NCBI GenBank assembly: GCA_946699065.1
Contig: CAMPDV010000196.1
Coordinates: 186,001-250,000 of the forward strand
DNA length: 64,000 bases
Direction: 5' to 3'
Source: Loxodes magnus
Lineage: Eukaryota > Ciliophora > Karyorelictea > Loxodida > Loxodidae
Shown: one piece after another, positions 25,388-37,391 of the stretch
Layout of the letters: every line of letters starts with the position of its first letter
Numbering within the stretch: position 1 is the first letter of the stretch
Notes under the pieces: generated by a model
The model's input: the letters and a program-made list of their open reading frames with translations, nothing else
What the model was told of the DNA's origin: nothing
Databases searched by the model: none
Made by a program: the position numbers and the translations under genes

Positions 25388-25936
25388 TTTTTATTGGGAT
25401 ATAATAATAAAGGGAAAGTATTGCATTACTCTCTTAGCATGATATTAAATATCCAATCTATTAACTTCTATTCTAAGTATAACTTTAAGATTATATAATA
25501 TGCATGCATCACAAGGCTAATGCTTTAAATATCTAGAACTTTCTATTTAGAATAAGTTTCTCTTAGGTATCTTATAACTATATTATGTATATCTAATAGT
25601 AAAGCATGAAGGGCTAAAAAGTAAGCAAGATAACTTTCCATACATTTACTATAATATTAAAACTCTAGAATGAAGGCTATATGCTCTTTTTACAGGAGAA
25701 AGGAATAAATTGAACTATCCAATTTAATACTGAAAATGTAGGATTTTAATAACTAATTTTATGATAACAGGGATATATTGAGAGCAGATATAGCTTGAAT
25801 AAACTTAATACTATAATATTAGCACTAATCTTTAATATAAGCTCATTTAAAATTAGGATGCAAATTAAGATTTACTAATATTAAAGTTAGAAAACTAAAA
25901 GCTAAGATATTCAGTTCAACATACTATAAAATAACA
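25388..25936. other. Intergenic, nothing recognised
   Basis: Very AT-rich sequence between two minus-strand genes, with no protein-like frame seen. Confidence 0.35.
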
Positions 25937-26621
25937 TCAAGATAATAACTAAACTAACATTTAATGACTTAATAGGAATTTGTCCTCTATTTACACTTGG
26001 AAAGTTTTAGGATTTTTAGTGAATGGATATGTCAATATAAAACTATAATATTCTGTCAGTCTCTTAACTCTCTAATTAAATTCATTCTTGAATAAATAGA
26101 AATTTCTACACTATTTTTATTAGTGTCCTTTTTTCTTGCAGTAATAGCATTTTCTACTCTTCATTGTATTCTGATAAATTTTTGGTCTTTTTTCAATTTC
26201 CATTTGACAACCTTGCTAATTGTTTTAAAATTATTCTTAAATTTGATTTTGCCCCAATATCGTAATCGGTTCTGACTATTATGAATGTTCTGTTTATTTA
26301 ATTAATTATGATTATGAGTCTAATTTCATTTACTATATTTACTAAGAGCAGTCAGTTTGAATATTTCAATAGGCATCCATTTCTCTTTCTTATTTAATTA
26401 ATCTATCTTCTACATTTTCACGATTCTCTATCTATATTTGATTTTATTCCTTAAGATTTTTAACCTCATTAAGCAAAATTTTTACTAATTCTGTAAGTTA
26501 TTCAATGCTATTTCGATCCTCACTAAGATTAATTTCTGAAAGATCTTAGTCTACTTTTTCTCTTCAGATTCTTATTAATTTTTACCTTCTAATTTTATTT
26601 GGTAAAAAAGCCAGACTCCAT
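25937..26621 (-). CDS. Gag-like CCHC zinc-knuckle protein
   Basis: One minus-strand frame ending at TGA 25939-25937 carries a coiled coil (EQLTELVKILLNEVKNLKEQ) and a single zinc knuckle at 26149-26108, CYYC-KKKG-H-QQKQ-C. The knuckle is preceded by MEIEKRP, the same motif as in the 8.9-kb and 35.8-kb loci. The knuckle spacing is exact (42 nt), so this copy is intact there. The start is uncertain: ATG 26621 is in a different frame and would need an intron, and the protein-like frame begins near 26635. The length (~225 residues), coiled coil and terminal knuckle resemble a minimal retroelement gag or a domesticated derivative. No protease, integrase or reverse transcriptase lies nearby. Confidence 0.65.
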
Positions 26622-27192
26622 TTTTTTATATAAAACTATAATAGATTACTTATAACTTCTAATATATAAACAAGGAAGATTTCATCAAATGCTCCTATTA
26701 CAGAATTGATCATGACCTTTAAAAATCTAGCTATAATCCTCTTTTATACTATATACTAAACTCTTTAAGAAGAATCTTATGGTAAGTTATCTTTGATTCA
26801 AGTCTTTTCCTTTCCATAGTGAAACTTAGTTTTCATCATCTTAAGCAAGTTTGCATTGTAAGTATCAAGCATTTATTTAGTACCTTATTAATTTCCTACT
26901 TAAGCTAGTATAATTATTCTCATTTCTTTTTCTTAAAAAATCACAATCATAAAGATTATGTCGTAGCAGATCTGGAGATACCTAATCTTTGCTACAAAAG
27001 CCAAAGTTTACTGTGAGTTTACTAACAATAATCTTGACATAACAGTTCAAAAATGCTATAGTCAAACTCTTACTAGTTAATTAATCTGTTACTCCATCAA
27101 TAAATTCAGAAGGAGCATGAATAACAAGCATCTTAGCAATGTTAGTGATATATTTTCTCTTAGGTAGTTAAATTAATTAATTAAAGTACATA
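26622..27192. other. Intergenic upstream of the FkbM gene
   Basis: No supported gene. This is the 5' flank of the intact methyltransferase. Confidence 0.35.
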
Positions 27193-28389
27193 ATGAAGAT
27201 CAAATTTATGATTCTAATCTTTTTTTTGGTATTTAACTTGGTACTTATCTAGTTAAGATAATCTATTTTAGAAAGTCTGCATATAGTTCATAAAGATCAT
27301 TCTATTATACATGCAGTAGTATTCTAAAATTCATCTATAAGTAAGCAATTGAAAAATAACAAAAGAGAGGAGTTACTGAAGTATGACTGGAAGCATGATT
27401 TATAAAAGAATAGAGATTAAGAATCCACTGTTAACTTTCTTTTACAGTACCAAGAAACAAGAAAGTAGAATAAAAATATCAAATCTAAAAAAATTAAGTT
27501 TAGAGGTAATGAAATCGAAGTCTTCTACTGCAAAAAAAGATTTGAAATATAAGTCAATGAAACTTGTGGAGACACCGAGATGAAGCTTGTTATCTATAAT
27601 TTAATACAACCCTGATTTAAAGTAATTGAAGGAGGTACTTATGTAGGAATGTACACATTAAGAATGGCTTCTATATTAAATGAAAAATAAGGAGGTAAAT
27701 TATATGGATTTGAAGCAAACAAACTTGTTGCTACTCTGCTTAACGAATCCATTTACGCTAATAACTTTTAGAATAAGGTTGAACTTCACAATTTTGCATT
27801 GTATAATCAATCTAAGTTAATGTCCATTTATGGGTTTAAAAGGAGTTATGCATCGACGTTAACTCACATTGCAACAAAACGAAAGAACATTACCAAGGCT
27901 ATGTTTAATACTGATAAATAAAAGAATCCAGCTGAGTTTGAAGTGTTTGCTGTATCTCTCGATGATTTCTTTCCTGAAGAAGTACTTCCAGAAGTAAATT
28001 TCATGAAGCTGGATTTGGAGCATAGCGAAATTCCAGCTCTGTTTGGAGCTTAGAAACTAATAACTAGATCTAAAAACGTGGTTATCATAATTGAAATGAT
28101 GGGTATAGTTTACCAGATTTTTACTTAGAAAACAATAGATGATTGCTTCAATTGACTCAGCTCTTTAGGATTTAAATTCTGGCTTTTATAAGTGCAAAAG
28201 CAAAAAGATGCTGAAAAATTGTGTAAAATGCTAAAAAAAGAAAAATTTAACTAAGTTCCAGACTGAGAAAAATGACTAAAGCCAGTTGATTCATAATGAA
28301 TTTATAAATAGACATCAGATGATGGAAAGCCTCTTGATATTTTAATAACAAGAGAGTATACCTTTAACTACTATTTTCAGAAGAAATGA
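27193..28389 (+). CDS. FkbM-family methyltransferase, type II membrane protein (398 aa)
   Basis: ATG 27193 opens an N-terminal signal anchor (MKIKFMILIFFLVFNLVLIQ), then a basic stem and the catalytic domain. In the domain are VIEGGTYVGMYTLRMA (glycine-rich SAM loop), LYGFEANKLVATLLNESIYA (acidic residue after strand 2), FAVSLDDFFPEEVLPEVNF and MKLDLEHSEIPALFGAQKLI, the usual FkbM D(V/L)EG(A/S)E-like element in divergent form, and NVVIIIEMMG. TGA 28387-28389 ends the frame. Internal TGA codons are W in VPDWEKWLKPVDSQW and elsewhere. FkbM enzymes O-methylate small molecules or sugars. Placement of this one in the ER/Golgi lumen is inferred from the anchor. A decayed paralogue lies 5.6 kb upstream. 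Confidence 0.88.
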
Positions 28390-28823
28390 AATTAACCTAG
28401 ATTTACACTTAATTTTCCTTAATTTAAGTATAAAAATAGTATTAATAGTAATTATATTGGATAAAGGAAGCATCATTTTGATTTAGGACTATTTATTAAT
28501 TAGGGATTTTAAGCTAAAACTTAATATTTCTTTGATTTTGCTAAAAATAAATAGATAGAAAATCCAAAAATCAATAGAGTTATATCTTGAATTTTGGATA
28601 TGATATTATATATGTCAGATCATAATAGCAAGACTAAATTTTTGGTGATTCGTAGAATGAAATATTTGATTTGAAATTGAAGAAAATTTATTTTAGTCGA
28701 ATTAGTTTTTTAGAGCGATAACAATAAAGACCGTCTGCTAAGTTTAAATTTAGAGGTTGAATGAAAAGATTACTTTTATAGAGGTATATAGAAGGCCAAA
28801 TAAATAACAAATAATCTAACTTG
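28390..28823. other. Intergenic, nothing recognised
   Basis: Space between the convergent FkbM and CEP164-like genes. No coding frame is supported. Confidence 0.35.
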
Positions 28824-29681
28824 TCAAAATTTAGTTAGTTCTTTAATGTAACTTACTTTATCCTTCACTTTTTGAAGCTTATAACTAACACTATTTTAGT
28901 CACTTTACATATTCTACAACATTTGATTTCGAGAGTCTATCTACTTTGACATTTATAACTATAATGCAGCTTGCTCTTCTTACAACTATCTTTGGTATTC
29001 CTTTTTTAGTTCTTAAATTTGGTTTTAAAGCTTTTCTTCCTGCTTTTTTACTTCTTCTTCATTAGCTTTGATAATTTAATTCAATATCATTTAGTTTTTT
29101 TCTTTTAATGCTTTTAATTAGCCAGAGTAGTGATCATTAATATCCTTAGCTATTTAATTCTATTCCTTTTCAAGCTTTTCCTTTAGTTTCCATTTATAAG
29201 TATCAAGTTAGTTTTGATATTCTTGCTTAAGTTTGAATATATAAGCATCTCTTTCCAATTTAAGCTTCTCTTCTTCATTATCTAACTGTTTGTCTTGAAT
29301 TTATGGCTTTTCTTCATTACTTAGCTTTTCTAAATTTAGCAAGGGTATTTAGTATTTCTTTTTTCCCTCTTTTAGTTTCTTAGCTTGCTAAAACTTTTCC
29401 CTGAAATACCAATCGTAAGGATGCTCCCATTTTTTCTCTCCAGTTTAGAAATTCAGATAGTAAATTTCTCCAGACTTCGTTCGACATGGTTTCCACTAAT
29501 TAGGCAAAGCCATCTTCAATCCTTCCTTCGCAATGTAAAAATAGTCTTTATCCTTGAAAGGATCCATTCCAAGATAAGCTGCATATTCCTAGATTTCTTT
29601 GATTGTTGGAGAGTGATCAGGATCGTTAACTTCTTCCAAAACAGAAGAATCATTTTATCCGCTTATGTATTCTTATTCCAT
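28824..29681 (-). CDS. CEP164-like WW-domain coiled-coil protein (285 aa)
   Basis: ATG 29681 (MEQEYISGQNDSSVLEEVND) to TGA 28826-28824. Residues ~25-95 match the N-terminal CEP164 module: IKEIQEYAAYLGMDPFKDKD, YFYIAKEGLKMALPNQWKPC, then a WW domain, SGEIYYLNFQTGEKKWEHPYD. The remainder is an uninterrupted coiled coil rich in Lys, Glu and Gln. In animals the CEP164 WW domain sits at basal-body distal appendages and recruits TTBK2. This protein is much shorter than animal CEP164 and could be one of several CEP164-type WW proteins. A basal-body location is inferred from homology. It has no intron. Confidence 0.88.
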
Positions 29682-30260
29682 TAGAATTTAAAGCTTTTTT
29701 ATTCTTAAACCAATTCTCTTTATACCTTACCAATACCAAGGCTTGTAGCTTCCTCTATTAATCTAGCCTTGATAGTTAGATATCTTGGTATGATATACCC
29801 TAGATAATAACTAGCAAAAAAAGTAGATTATATGATTAGACTTTACTAAATGCTTCAATATGCCATAATACAGTGAAAGCGCAGCAAGACAGTCTAATAG
29901 TTAGAAAGATAAGGAGAAATAACTCTAGACTAATGTCAAAAGCGATAGTACAGATTGATATCTAGGAATCTATCTTATGATATGTAACTATATGGTATTA
30001 TAAATGAATCTAAAGAGATTTACTATAATTCACAAGAAATAAGCTTAAAACTGCAATATCTAAGCATTACAGTACTTATAGTAGCTTTAGAGAAGCATAT
30101 AGCTTATAATTAGAATGGACTATTTAACTTTCATTATCTTTATGATACTCTAACTTAATTCAGGATAATCAAGTTAAATCAGCTAGAGGGAAAGGGTTAT
30201 TAAATTTGAATGGGATATCGTTTGATATTGTATTTTGATAATTTAAGTAAAAGCTGCTAA
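29682..30260. other. Divergent intergenic region
   Basis: Shared 5' region between the CEP164-like gene (-) and the membrane receptor-like gene (+). No motif recognised. Confidence 0.35.
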
Positions 30261-32225
30261 ATGATTTCTCTATTGGCTACTAATAGATATAGCGATATTT
30301 ACAAGAAGTGTCTATTTAGAAATTATGTAGCTAGCACTAATTACTTAGTTTTGGCCTTTATCTTCATTCTTCATTCTTACTTTCATTCAGGTCAGAGCTT
30401 AATTAAAGAGAAATTGGCTAATAATAGAGATTTAAGGTTGAAGATTTAGTTACAACTACAACTATTAAGCACAGTAAGTAACTACAATCCTAGCTTTAAT
30501 AAAGCTTTTAAGTTAATCAACTAGATGCAGATACATAAGCAATTAGCACCAAAATCCATCAAAACTTTACATTAAAAATTCAAAAGGAAATTAAAACTTA
30601 AAAGGCATGAAATTTCATAATTTAGATATTTGAAAAGTTTTCAAAGTAAATTAAATAATAAAAAGATAATTCAAATTTTTTAATTTAAGCAGATCAAAGC
30701 ATTTCAATTATAAAATGCGGTCTTAACTAAAGGTATTGCCATAAAACATAATCTCTACATACTTATACAAAATTCTCTCAATCAATAGCAGATTTGTGCA
30801 ACTTCTATTTATATGGACAGTTATGGTAATGTAGTACTATTAGTTTTTTAACTTTCAGCTTAGTTTTTCAGTTTTGCTGGTTATAGTTTACTAGTTATAT
30901 CAAGACTTTCGAACATACTAGAAAAAAAAGGATCATATAATGGAACTTAGAAACATACTTTAGCTATGCATGATTATAACTATTATCAGTTTGGTGGTTC
31001 AAGTGCTTGGTAACAGAATAATGCTAGTAAGTCATATACAAATTATTCTTAACTGCTATCAGAAATTCTGCTATTATATGTAAGCTTTTTGGCTTATTTT
31101 CTAAGGGGTATATATTTATGATACTTCAATTGCTTTTTACGATTGGCTTTGCAGAATTTGCTGTCCTTAAAATTAGTTCCATGTATTCTTTATCTATATC
31201 TCACTTATAATAGGTCTTATTACTTTAGAAATTTTTAATGCTTATTGGATAATTTAGGGATTAAGTGAGTATAAAAGTTTATTTATAACTATGCTAGTTG
31301 GGTCCTTAATAGCTCTTTTTATCAGTTATGTCATTGCAACTAGTCAAGGATTTTCAAATACATGTAAGTATTCCATTAACCTACAGCTTTGCTGGTGTAT
31401 GTTGTTATATTTGGCTATTTCATGTTCCTATTAATCCATCTTTTTATGTTTGATCTCTAAAATTAAGGAAAACTATTCTAGTTTTATTTTCTTAGATTTG
31501 AGATCATTCTTTCCGGTGTTGTACTTTACTTAGCCTATCTACGAGCATTTTTAAAGAAGCAGAAGAACGGAACTTCTCTTTTAGATTTCTACATAATAGC
31601 AATCCTAGTTTCGCTTTATACTCCTATCATCACATCGAAAATTAATTGGGACTAGATTTACTATTTTAGCCAGTTTTCAATAAAGTCACTATCATTATTT
31701 GGCTTCATAGCTTCCTTTATCTGGATGATAATTGCTCCTGTTATAAATTGTCAGAGGTTCTAGTGATTAATTTTTTGGTTTAAATTATAAATATCTTTCA
31801 ACTTTCTTTTCTCACTTACCCCATTATTTTACTATTTTTGATTAGTACCTTAAACATAACAACCTTATTTATTAACTTAATATATCACCAGCTGATTTTA
31901 CCTCTTTTTATACTAAGCGCTACATAATTTTTTGATTTAAGTTCTATTTTTATTAATTTTATGTAAGTAGCAGCACTTCATTATCTCAATACTATTTTAC
32001 GCATCTTATTATTCTCTTGTTTTGCATAAATTAAATAAACCTTTTCCTTTATTACTTAAAGACTAGGATAGCTCACTATAATCCTTCTCTTAGGATTCTT
32101 ATTCCTAGTTGAATACTTTGATTCCCTAACTCCTTAGGTTTAATTAAGCATATTAAGAGAGTGACTAAGATTTTGACTTTTGTTTCCTTTAAAAATAACT
32201 AGTATATGATGCTAATCAGATTTGA
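30261..32225 (+). CDS. Polytopic membrane protein, receptor-like, several short introns
   Basis: ATG 30261 (MISLLATNRYSDIYKK) starts a signal/anchor region and a basic ectodomain of ~170 residues. Many hydrophobic spans follow: SLFITMLVGSLIALFISYVI, LLVYVVIFGYFMFLLIHLFM, FEIILSGVVLYLAYLRAF, LLDFYIIAILVSLYTPIIT and SLSLFGFIASFIWMIIAP, with a loop KKQKNGTSLLD. A 23-nt GT..AG intron at 31364-31386 is needed to keep the frame. One or two further short introns are required between 30831 and 31180, where more than one solution exists. TGA codons at 31764, 31840 and 31893 are read as W, and the frame ends with a Gln/Asp-rich tail at TGA 32223-32225. The topology suggests a receptor with an extracellular head, but 7 versus more spans cannot be settled. 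Confidence 0.6.
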
Positions 32226-32662
32226 ATTATGATTAGCATTTTAATCGAAAGTATTACTTACACAGCATTACAAGATCAGTATACTAAGCTTTAGACTATT
32301 TAATACTTATCTTATCATAGTAAGAAGCTACTTATACCACTTATTAGCAATCTCTTACTATCCACAATATTAAATACTATATCTCAAATGCAAATAAAGC
32401 TATATAAATTTACCTTTAAACCATAGAGAAGTAAAGTAGTAATATAGTAAACAAAACTAGCAGTACAGATAGTTAAAATCAATATAAATAGATAGCAGTC
32501 AACATTCTAACGATTTATATCAAGTAAGTGAAGAGACAGTAAGACTAGAAGTAGCCTATTTAATAGTATTAGTTGTAATAAGCAAAATTAATTAAGAAAT
32601 AAAGCTATTTTAATTCTCTTTTCTTCAATTAAAAGTAATAATTTATAGTTCTATCCTGCATC
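32226..32662. other. Intergenic, nothing recognised
   Basis: 5' flank of the carboxypeptidase gene. No feature was identified. Confidence 0.35.
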
Positions 32663-35140
32663 ATGAACTTAAGCAGTGTACTATCAGATAATAATCTAGA
32701 TTATCAATGCTAAAAAGAAAAAAGCGAAGCTTTGTAAGAATTAGATAATATGACAGAGTTGCAAACTCTGAAGTATTACCACTAACAGCCAGTTTCAATA
32801 AGTCCTTGGAAGTAACTTGTATATTAGTGTTATTTGCCTAGAACTCCAAGTGAAATGCAAGCTTGGCTTAAGTACTTAACAGAAAAATCTCCCATTCCGT
32901 AGAATTTTGTTTAGTCTCTGAAAAAGTAAGAGCAACATGCATCTTACCTTAAGTTTAATAGTAATTTTGAATGTGGCAATTTGTTTAGAGTATATGCTAA
33001 TTCTGAAAATGAATATGAACTCTTTCTAAATGTTGATACTAATACAACGGGACATATTTACTGATTTTACTTTTCAGTTGAAAACATGAAAAGGGGATAA
33101 ACAGTGACATTCAAAATCAACAACTATAACAAGGTAGGAAATTTTTTCAAGCATGGAATGAAAATTAGTATAAAATCCAGACTATTGAAGTAAATAACAG
33201 GGTAGGGATGGCATAAAGGAGGATAGAATTTAAACTTAGAAAAGAATGAAGAAGTCAAGAGATTTATAAAAGAAGAATTTTAAAAATCGCATACTGGCAA
33301 TTAAGACATCAGAACAAATCATTGCTACTATCAACTCTCCTTTTCATATACGTTTGAATATGAAAAAGATAAAGTATGAATGGCTATGACTAGGCCATAT
33401 AAATATACTAGGCTGCTAAAAAAAATCAAGAAAATCCAATAACAACATGAAAAAAGCATCAAAGTTCTGTCTCTTTGCTAAACGCTAGGAGGATTAAATG
33501 TACCACGAATTATATTGACAAATTAAGAAAGTCATAACAAAAAGCAAATCTTGATTACAGCCAGAGTACATCCAGGGGAAACAGTAGGGAGTTGAATGAT
33601 GGAAGGTCTTATCAAATACCTAGTTAACTTCCCTTATTTACTTGAAGAGTATATAGTATAGATTATTCCTATGCTGAACCCAGATGGAGTTGTATGTGGT
33701 AATAGTAGAACATCTTTACTAGGTGTTGACTTAAATAGAAAATGAAAAGATCCTAAATATGAAGCTCATCCCACTATTTGAAATGCTAAGGAAATATTGC
33801 TTGAAATATGTGCAATGAACTAATGCTCCATGTTCATTGATTTACATGGTCATAGCAGAAAAGCAAACACTTTCATATATGGATGCTATTAATCCTAATA
33901 AGGATACCAAGCTTGAAATCGAGTAAGGCTTCTGCCTAAACTTATGGATATTTTAAGCGATTCTTTCAGTATAAAAGATTGTAGTTTCAAAATACAGCCA
34001 GAAAGAGAAGGAACAGGAAGAGTGGTAGGATGGAGAGAGTTTAATATTACTAATAGTTTTACATTAGAATCAAGTTTCTACGGGTTTGTTGACAGTTAAG
34101 ATAATATAATAGAGTTCAACAAATAGAATCTATAAGAGATAGGAAAAAGTCTTGGGAAGAGTATCTGATGATATACACAAGTCATTTCTCATAATCAGAA
34201 CCAAAAGATTAACGATATGATTTACAATCTTCTCTGTCAGAAAAATACTGAGAATATCTATGATGAAAAGCTTAGAGAAATAATTAAAGAAATTGAGAAA
34301 AAGAGAATCATAAAAGAGCATGTTAAAGTGGACCCAGAAATTTATTAGAGACTTAGCAAACCAAAAAACCCCATTAATATACAAAAGCTGAATATACTTT
34401 AAAACATCGAGAAACCAACATTTCCTTTAATATGCATATAGGGTAATCAAACTTATAGGGAGAAAATCCTGACTACATAGAGAGCAGAAACTAGAACTTA
34501 AGAAAACTCAAGTAACTCTTCATCTAATAATTCATTTGTTGAATTTCCAGAAGAGAATAGGCATTTTTTGAACATAAAGACTATGAACATATTTTAGAAC
34601 AAAAGATAGAACAAATACAAAATAGAAAAAAATAAAGTACAGACATATTATTTTCAGCCTCTTAAGCAAGGCAAGTTAACCTGCTCACGAAAAGAAACAA
34701 TTACCTCACCTTTGGCATAAAATTGGTAGTTAATGATTCAGGTTAATGAAGATCAGATTAATTTTGTCAACTAAATTCCACAAAAGAATGGCATCAATAG
34801 AGAGAAAGGAATATCAAATACTTAAGACTCGTCAAAAAGAGGGGAATTCAAAACAGTAAAAATTAAATAGATTACTCCTGAGATAACTGATAGAGGAAAA
34901 GCATACTCGAACTAGTTTTCCTAGAGTAGTCCTTTAAGAAAACTAAAAAAATATAACCTACTGAGACTTTAAGAAAAAGCAAAAAGAGAAGAGAGAGAAG
35001 CTTTTAATTTCTTCAACTTCCAAAATAAGAATCGAGTAATATACACTGAAAGTAATTTAGCAAATGATAACCGTTTACTAAAGTCAAGACAGACAGAGAA
35101 AAGGAAGAAAGAAAAATGCTAGAAAAATCAGTTTATTTGA
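32663..35140 (+). CDS. AGBL: Cytosolic carboxypeptidase (M14D, tubulin deglutamylase type), 825 aa
   Basis: ATG 32663 to TGA 35138-35140, no intron. The beta-rich N-domain typical of CCPs is present (FNSNFECGNLFRVYANSENE, DTNTTGHIYWFYFSVEN, GMKISIKSRL). The M14 catalytic domain has the zinc ligands in ARVHPGETVGSWMMEGLI and FIDLHGHSRKAN, substrate residues in LNPDGVVCGNSR and GVDLNRKWKDP, and the catalytic glutamate in TNSFTLESSFYGF. At least eight tryptophans are TGA, including GSW (33593), RKW, TIW, AWN and a tandem TGA-TGA in KSIWWYT. The ~280-residue C-terminal extension is basic and charged. CCPs remove glutamates from tubulin tails; here the enzyme would oppose the TTLL ligase at 41741-43015. 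Identification is secure; the exact CCP subtype is not. Confidence 0.95.
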
Positions 35141-35388
35141 TATATTAAGAAATTATTTATTTAATACTCTGATTTAATAACATCGTTAGAGCTTTTACTC
35201 AATTTATAAAAGTTTAAATTAATTAGACTTTATAAAATACCTTAATTTTCCTTCAAAAGTTTATTTAAAAGTCAACTAGCGCTGTAAATAATAACGCGTA
35301 AATATTGCAAAATAAAATTCAAAGAGAAAGCGAAAAAAATCATACCATATATACTTCTAGAGCTTTATTAGCACTGTATTAAATAGAT

Positions 35389-36470
35389 ATGCTTAAAAAG
35401 GAAATTGGATATGACTATGGAAAGTAGCTTTACTCTATTGCCATCAAATGTATATAGGGATCAAAATGTGGATTTCATAAGAAAACTCTGTTTACTTAAG
35501 TATCTAATACTATAACTAATTAAATAAAAAAGCTGGTATACATTTTATAAGGTATAACTACTTTAGTATTAAGTGTAAATTGAAAGCCTTAAAGATAAAC
35601 CATATTATAATAACGTGGACACGCTAAGATAAGAAAATAGTAACTACAAGACTGAACTCAGCAATCATCCTCAGTTATTAGAATTTAACTAGAGAATCAA
35701 GCAGACAGAAGAAAAATTAAACTAATTCGCTGAGATTACTGAGAGTCTGTTTCTAAAAAATCTCTCTCACAACGATCCTATGGATATAGAGCCAGCAATT
35801 CAACCAGCAAAAAGAAATAGAATGAAGGAAAAACCTAAATGCTGGTTCTGCAGAAAACCTATCATTTTGTAAGACAATGCTGGAAATATTAAAATAAACA
35901 AAATGAAGAGAATAAAAGAATTTAAAAAACACTGAATAAATTAAGCAGATTGCATGTTACTCAAGAGGGTAAAATTTATAGACTTAAGATAACAAACGTA
36001 AAAAATTAGTAAATCGGTCCTGAAGAAAATATATGATTTAGACCCTAGTAAATAATTGGAAAAGAACTAGATTTTAACAAAATTCCTATAATAAAACCTG
36101 GAGAAAAAAGTAATAGTCGATATGTAATAATGAAGCATAAGACAGAAGAAGACTATGAAGAATATATCCAGAATACTTTTTTTTAAACATTTATAAACAT
36201 TATATCAGTGATGATCCTAATGAAAGGTGGTATCACTTTAATTAATTATTAGTTATTATTATACAAGAAAATAAAAAAGGTAGCATATTTGTTCAATATA
36301 AATAATCAATTCTTAGGTACATTTTAAGATATTAAAATCCAAATTTTAGCTGCTATAAGTAGAGTAAAGTAAATAAAGAACCAAGATCTTTAAGCAAAAG
36401 TATATCAAAAAGAACGAGGTTTGTGTAAATTGACGAGGATAATGGATAATATAGCTTCCTTGTTATGTGA
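35389..36470 (+). CDS. Gag-like CCHC zinc-knuckle gene with frameshifts
   Basis: ATG 35389 (MLKKEIGYDYGKQLYSIAIK), then a 22-nt intron at 35552-35573 that restores a coiled-coil frame (FNQRIKQTEEKLNQFAEITE). DPMDIEPA and a zinc knuckle at 35840-35880 follow. The knuckle reads CWFC-RK.. in one frame and ..YHFVRQC in the next: CX2CX4HX4C needs 42 nt but only 41 are present, so one base is missing inside it at an A-run (35853-35856). Downstream the second frame continues (KIYRLKITNV, IIGKELDFNKIPIIKPGEKS) until a T8 run near 36177-36184, where a second -1 shift reaches a frame ending RFVQIDEDNGQYSFLVM and TGA 36468-36470. Both breaks are at homopolymers. They may be assembly errors or true decay. 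Confidence 0.55.
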
Positions 36471-36557
36471 TGGTTAGTTATAGTTAAGATGTATAAAAAC
36501 TTTGGTTATTTAAAAAAGAGTTTTAAAACAAATGTTAAAAAGCATTTGGAAGAATTA

Positions 36558-37391
36558 TCATTTTTGCTTTTTCTACCATTCCCACCAATCTTTATAGTAA
36601 TCAGGCTTTATTGGAGGTTCTATAACTGGAGTAAATGTATCAAAAATTTGATCCCATACACAAAAAACAAAACTGAAATTAACTTACGGCTTGTAGTGGT
36701 GAATGTCGTGTGGAGCTGCTCCGCCTCCTAGTGGTGTTTAGGTAAAAGGTAGAAAGTTATATGGGGCAAACCAAACATCATGTCCGCTATGTTCTTCAAT
36801 GAGGAAAATTACCCAGATACATATAAACGTTCAAAATGATAGAGGATGGAATTTAAATAATAAGGGTATGGTAATTTAACACAATACTACAATCATATCT
36901 TCTAATGGATGCACAACTCCGCCAGCCCATCCAAAAGGAGCATGGTATAGATGATGCACCGAGTGAATTTTAGTTCTTAAATATGTGTATTTGTGCATTG
37001 TTCTATGAGACCAGTATATCAAGAAATCTCCTAACACTAATGAAACTGAAATTTCTCATATAAACGTAAAAAGTGAGGGAGCATTCGCAGGTAGTTGAAC
37101 TAAGTCTCTAAAAAGAAAAGTAGCTATGAAATCAAGACCACAGTATATAACTATTTAAGGCCAAGCTGCATCTCACATATCTTTATAAGATGGCCAGTAA
37201 TCCTTCTATATCTTAGAGTCATGTCTCATAACATCCTTTCACATAAAATAGAAGCAAATTAAAAACCAAGTAACAACACTAACGTGTCCAGGAAAAAGCC
37301 AATGCTGCACTACTTTATACTAGCTTATAGCTTCCCAGGGTTTCTAAAGCACGCCGTTTTCTTCTTAAAAGGGTCATAGTAGCCAGTCCAT
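36558..37391 (-). CDS. ERG25: C-4 methylsterol oxidase / fatty acid hydroxylase (272 aa)
   Basis: ATG 37391 (MDWLLWPFQEENGVLQ) to TGA 36560-36558 with a 15-nt intron, GTAAGTTAATTTCAG, at 36687-36673. The three histidine boxes of the di-iron sterol desaturase/hydroxylase superfamily are present: HRTMH, HSVHH and HDIHH. Hydrophobic spans lie around them (WEISVSLVLGDFLIYW, FWTFICIWVIFLI). The EEHSGHD segment and its distance to HDIHH resemble methylsterol monooxygenase, which oxidises C-4 methyl groups of sterols in the ER with O2 and cytochrome b5 electrons. At least five tryptophans use TGA. Another member of the hydroxylase superfamily cannot be excluded. Confidence 0.9.
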
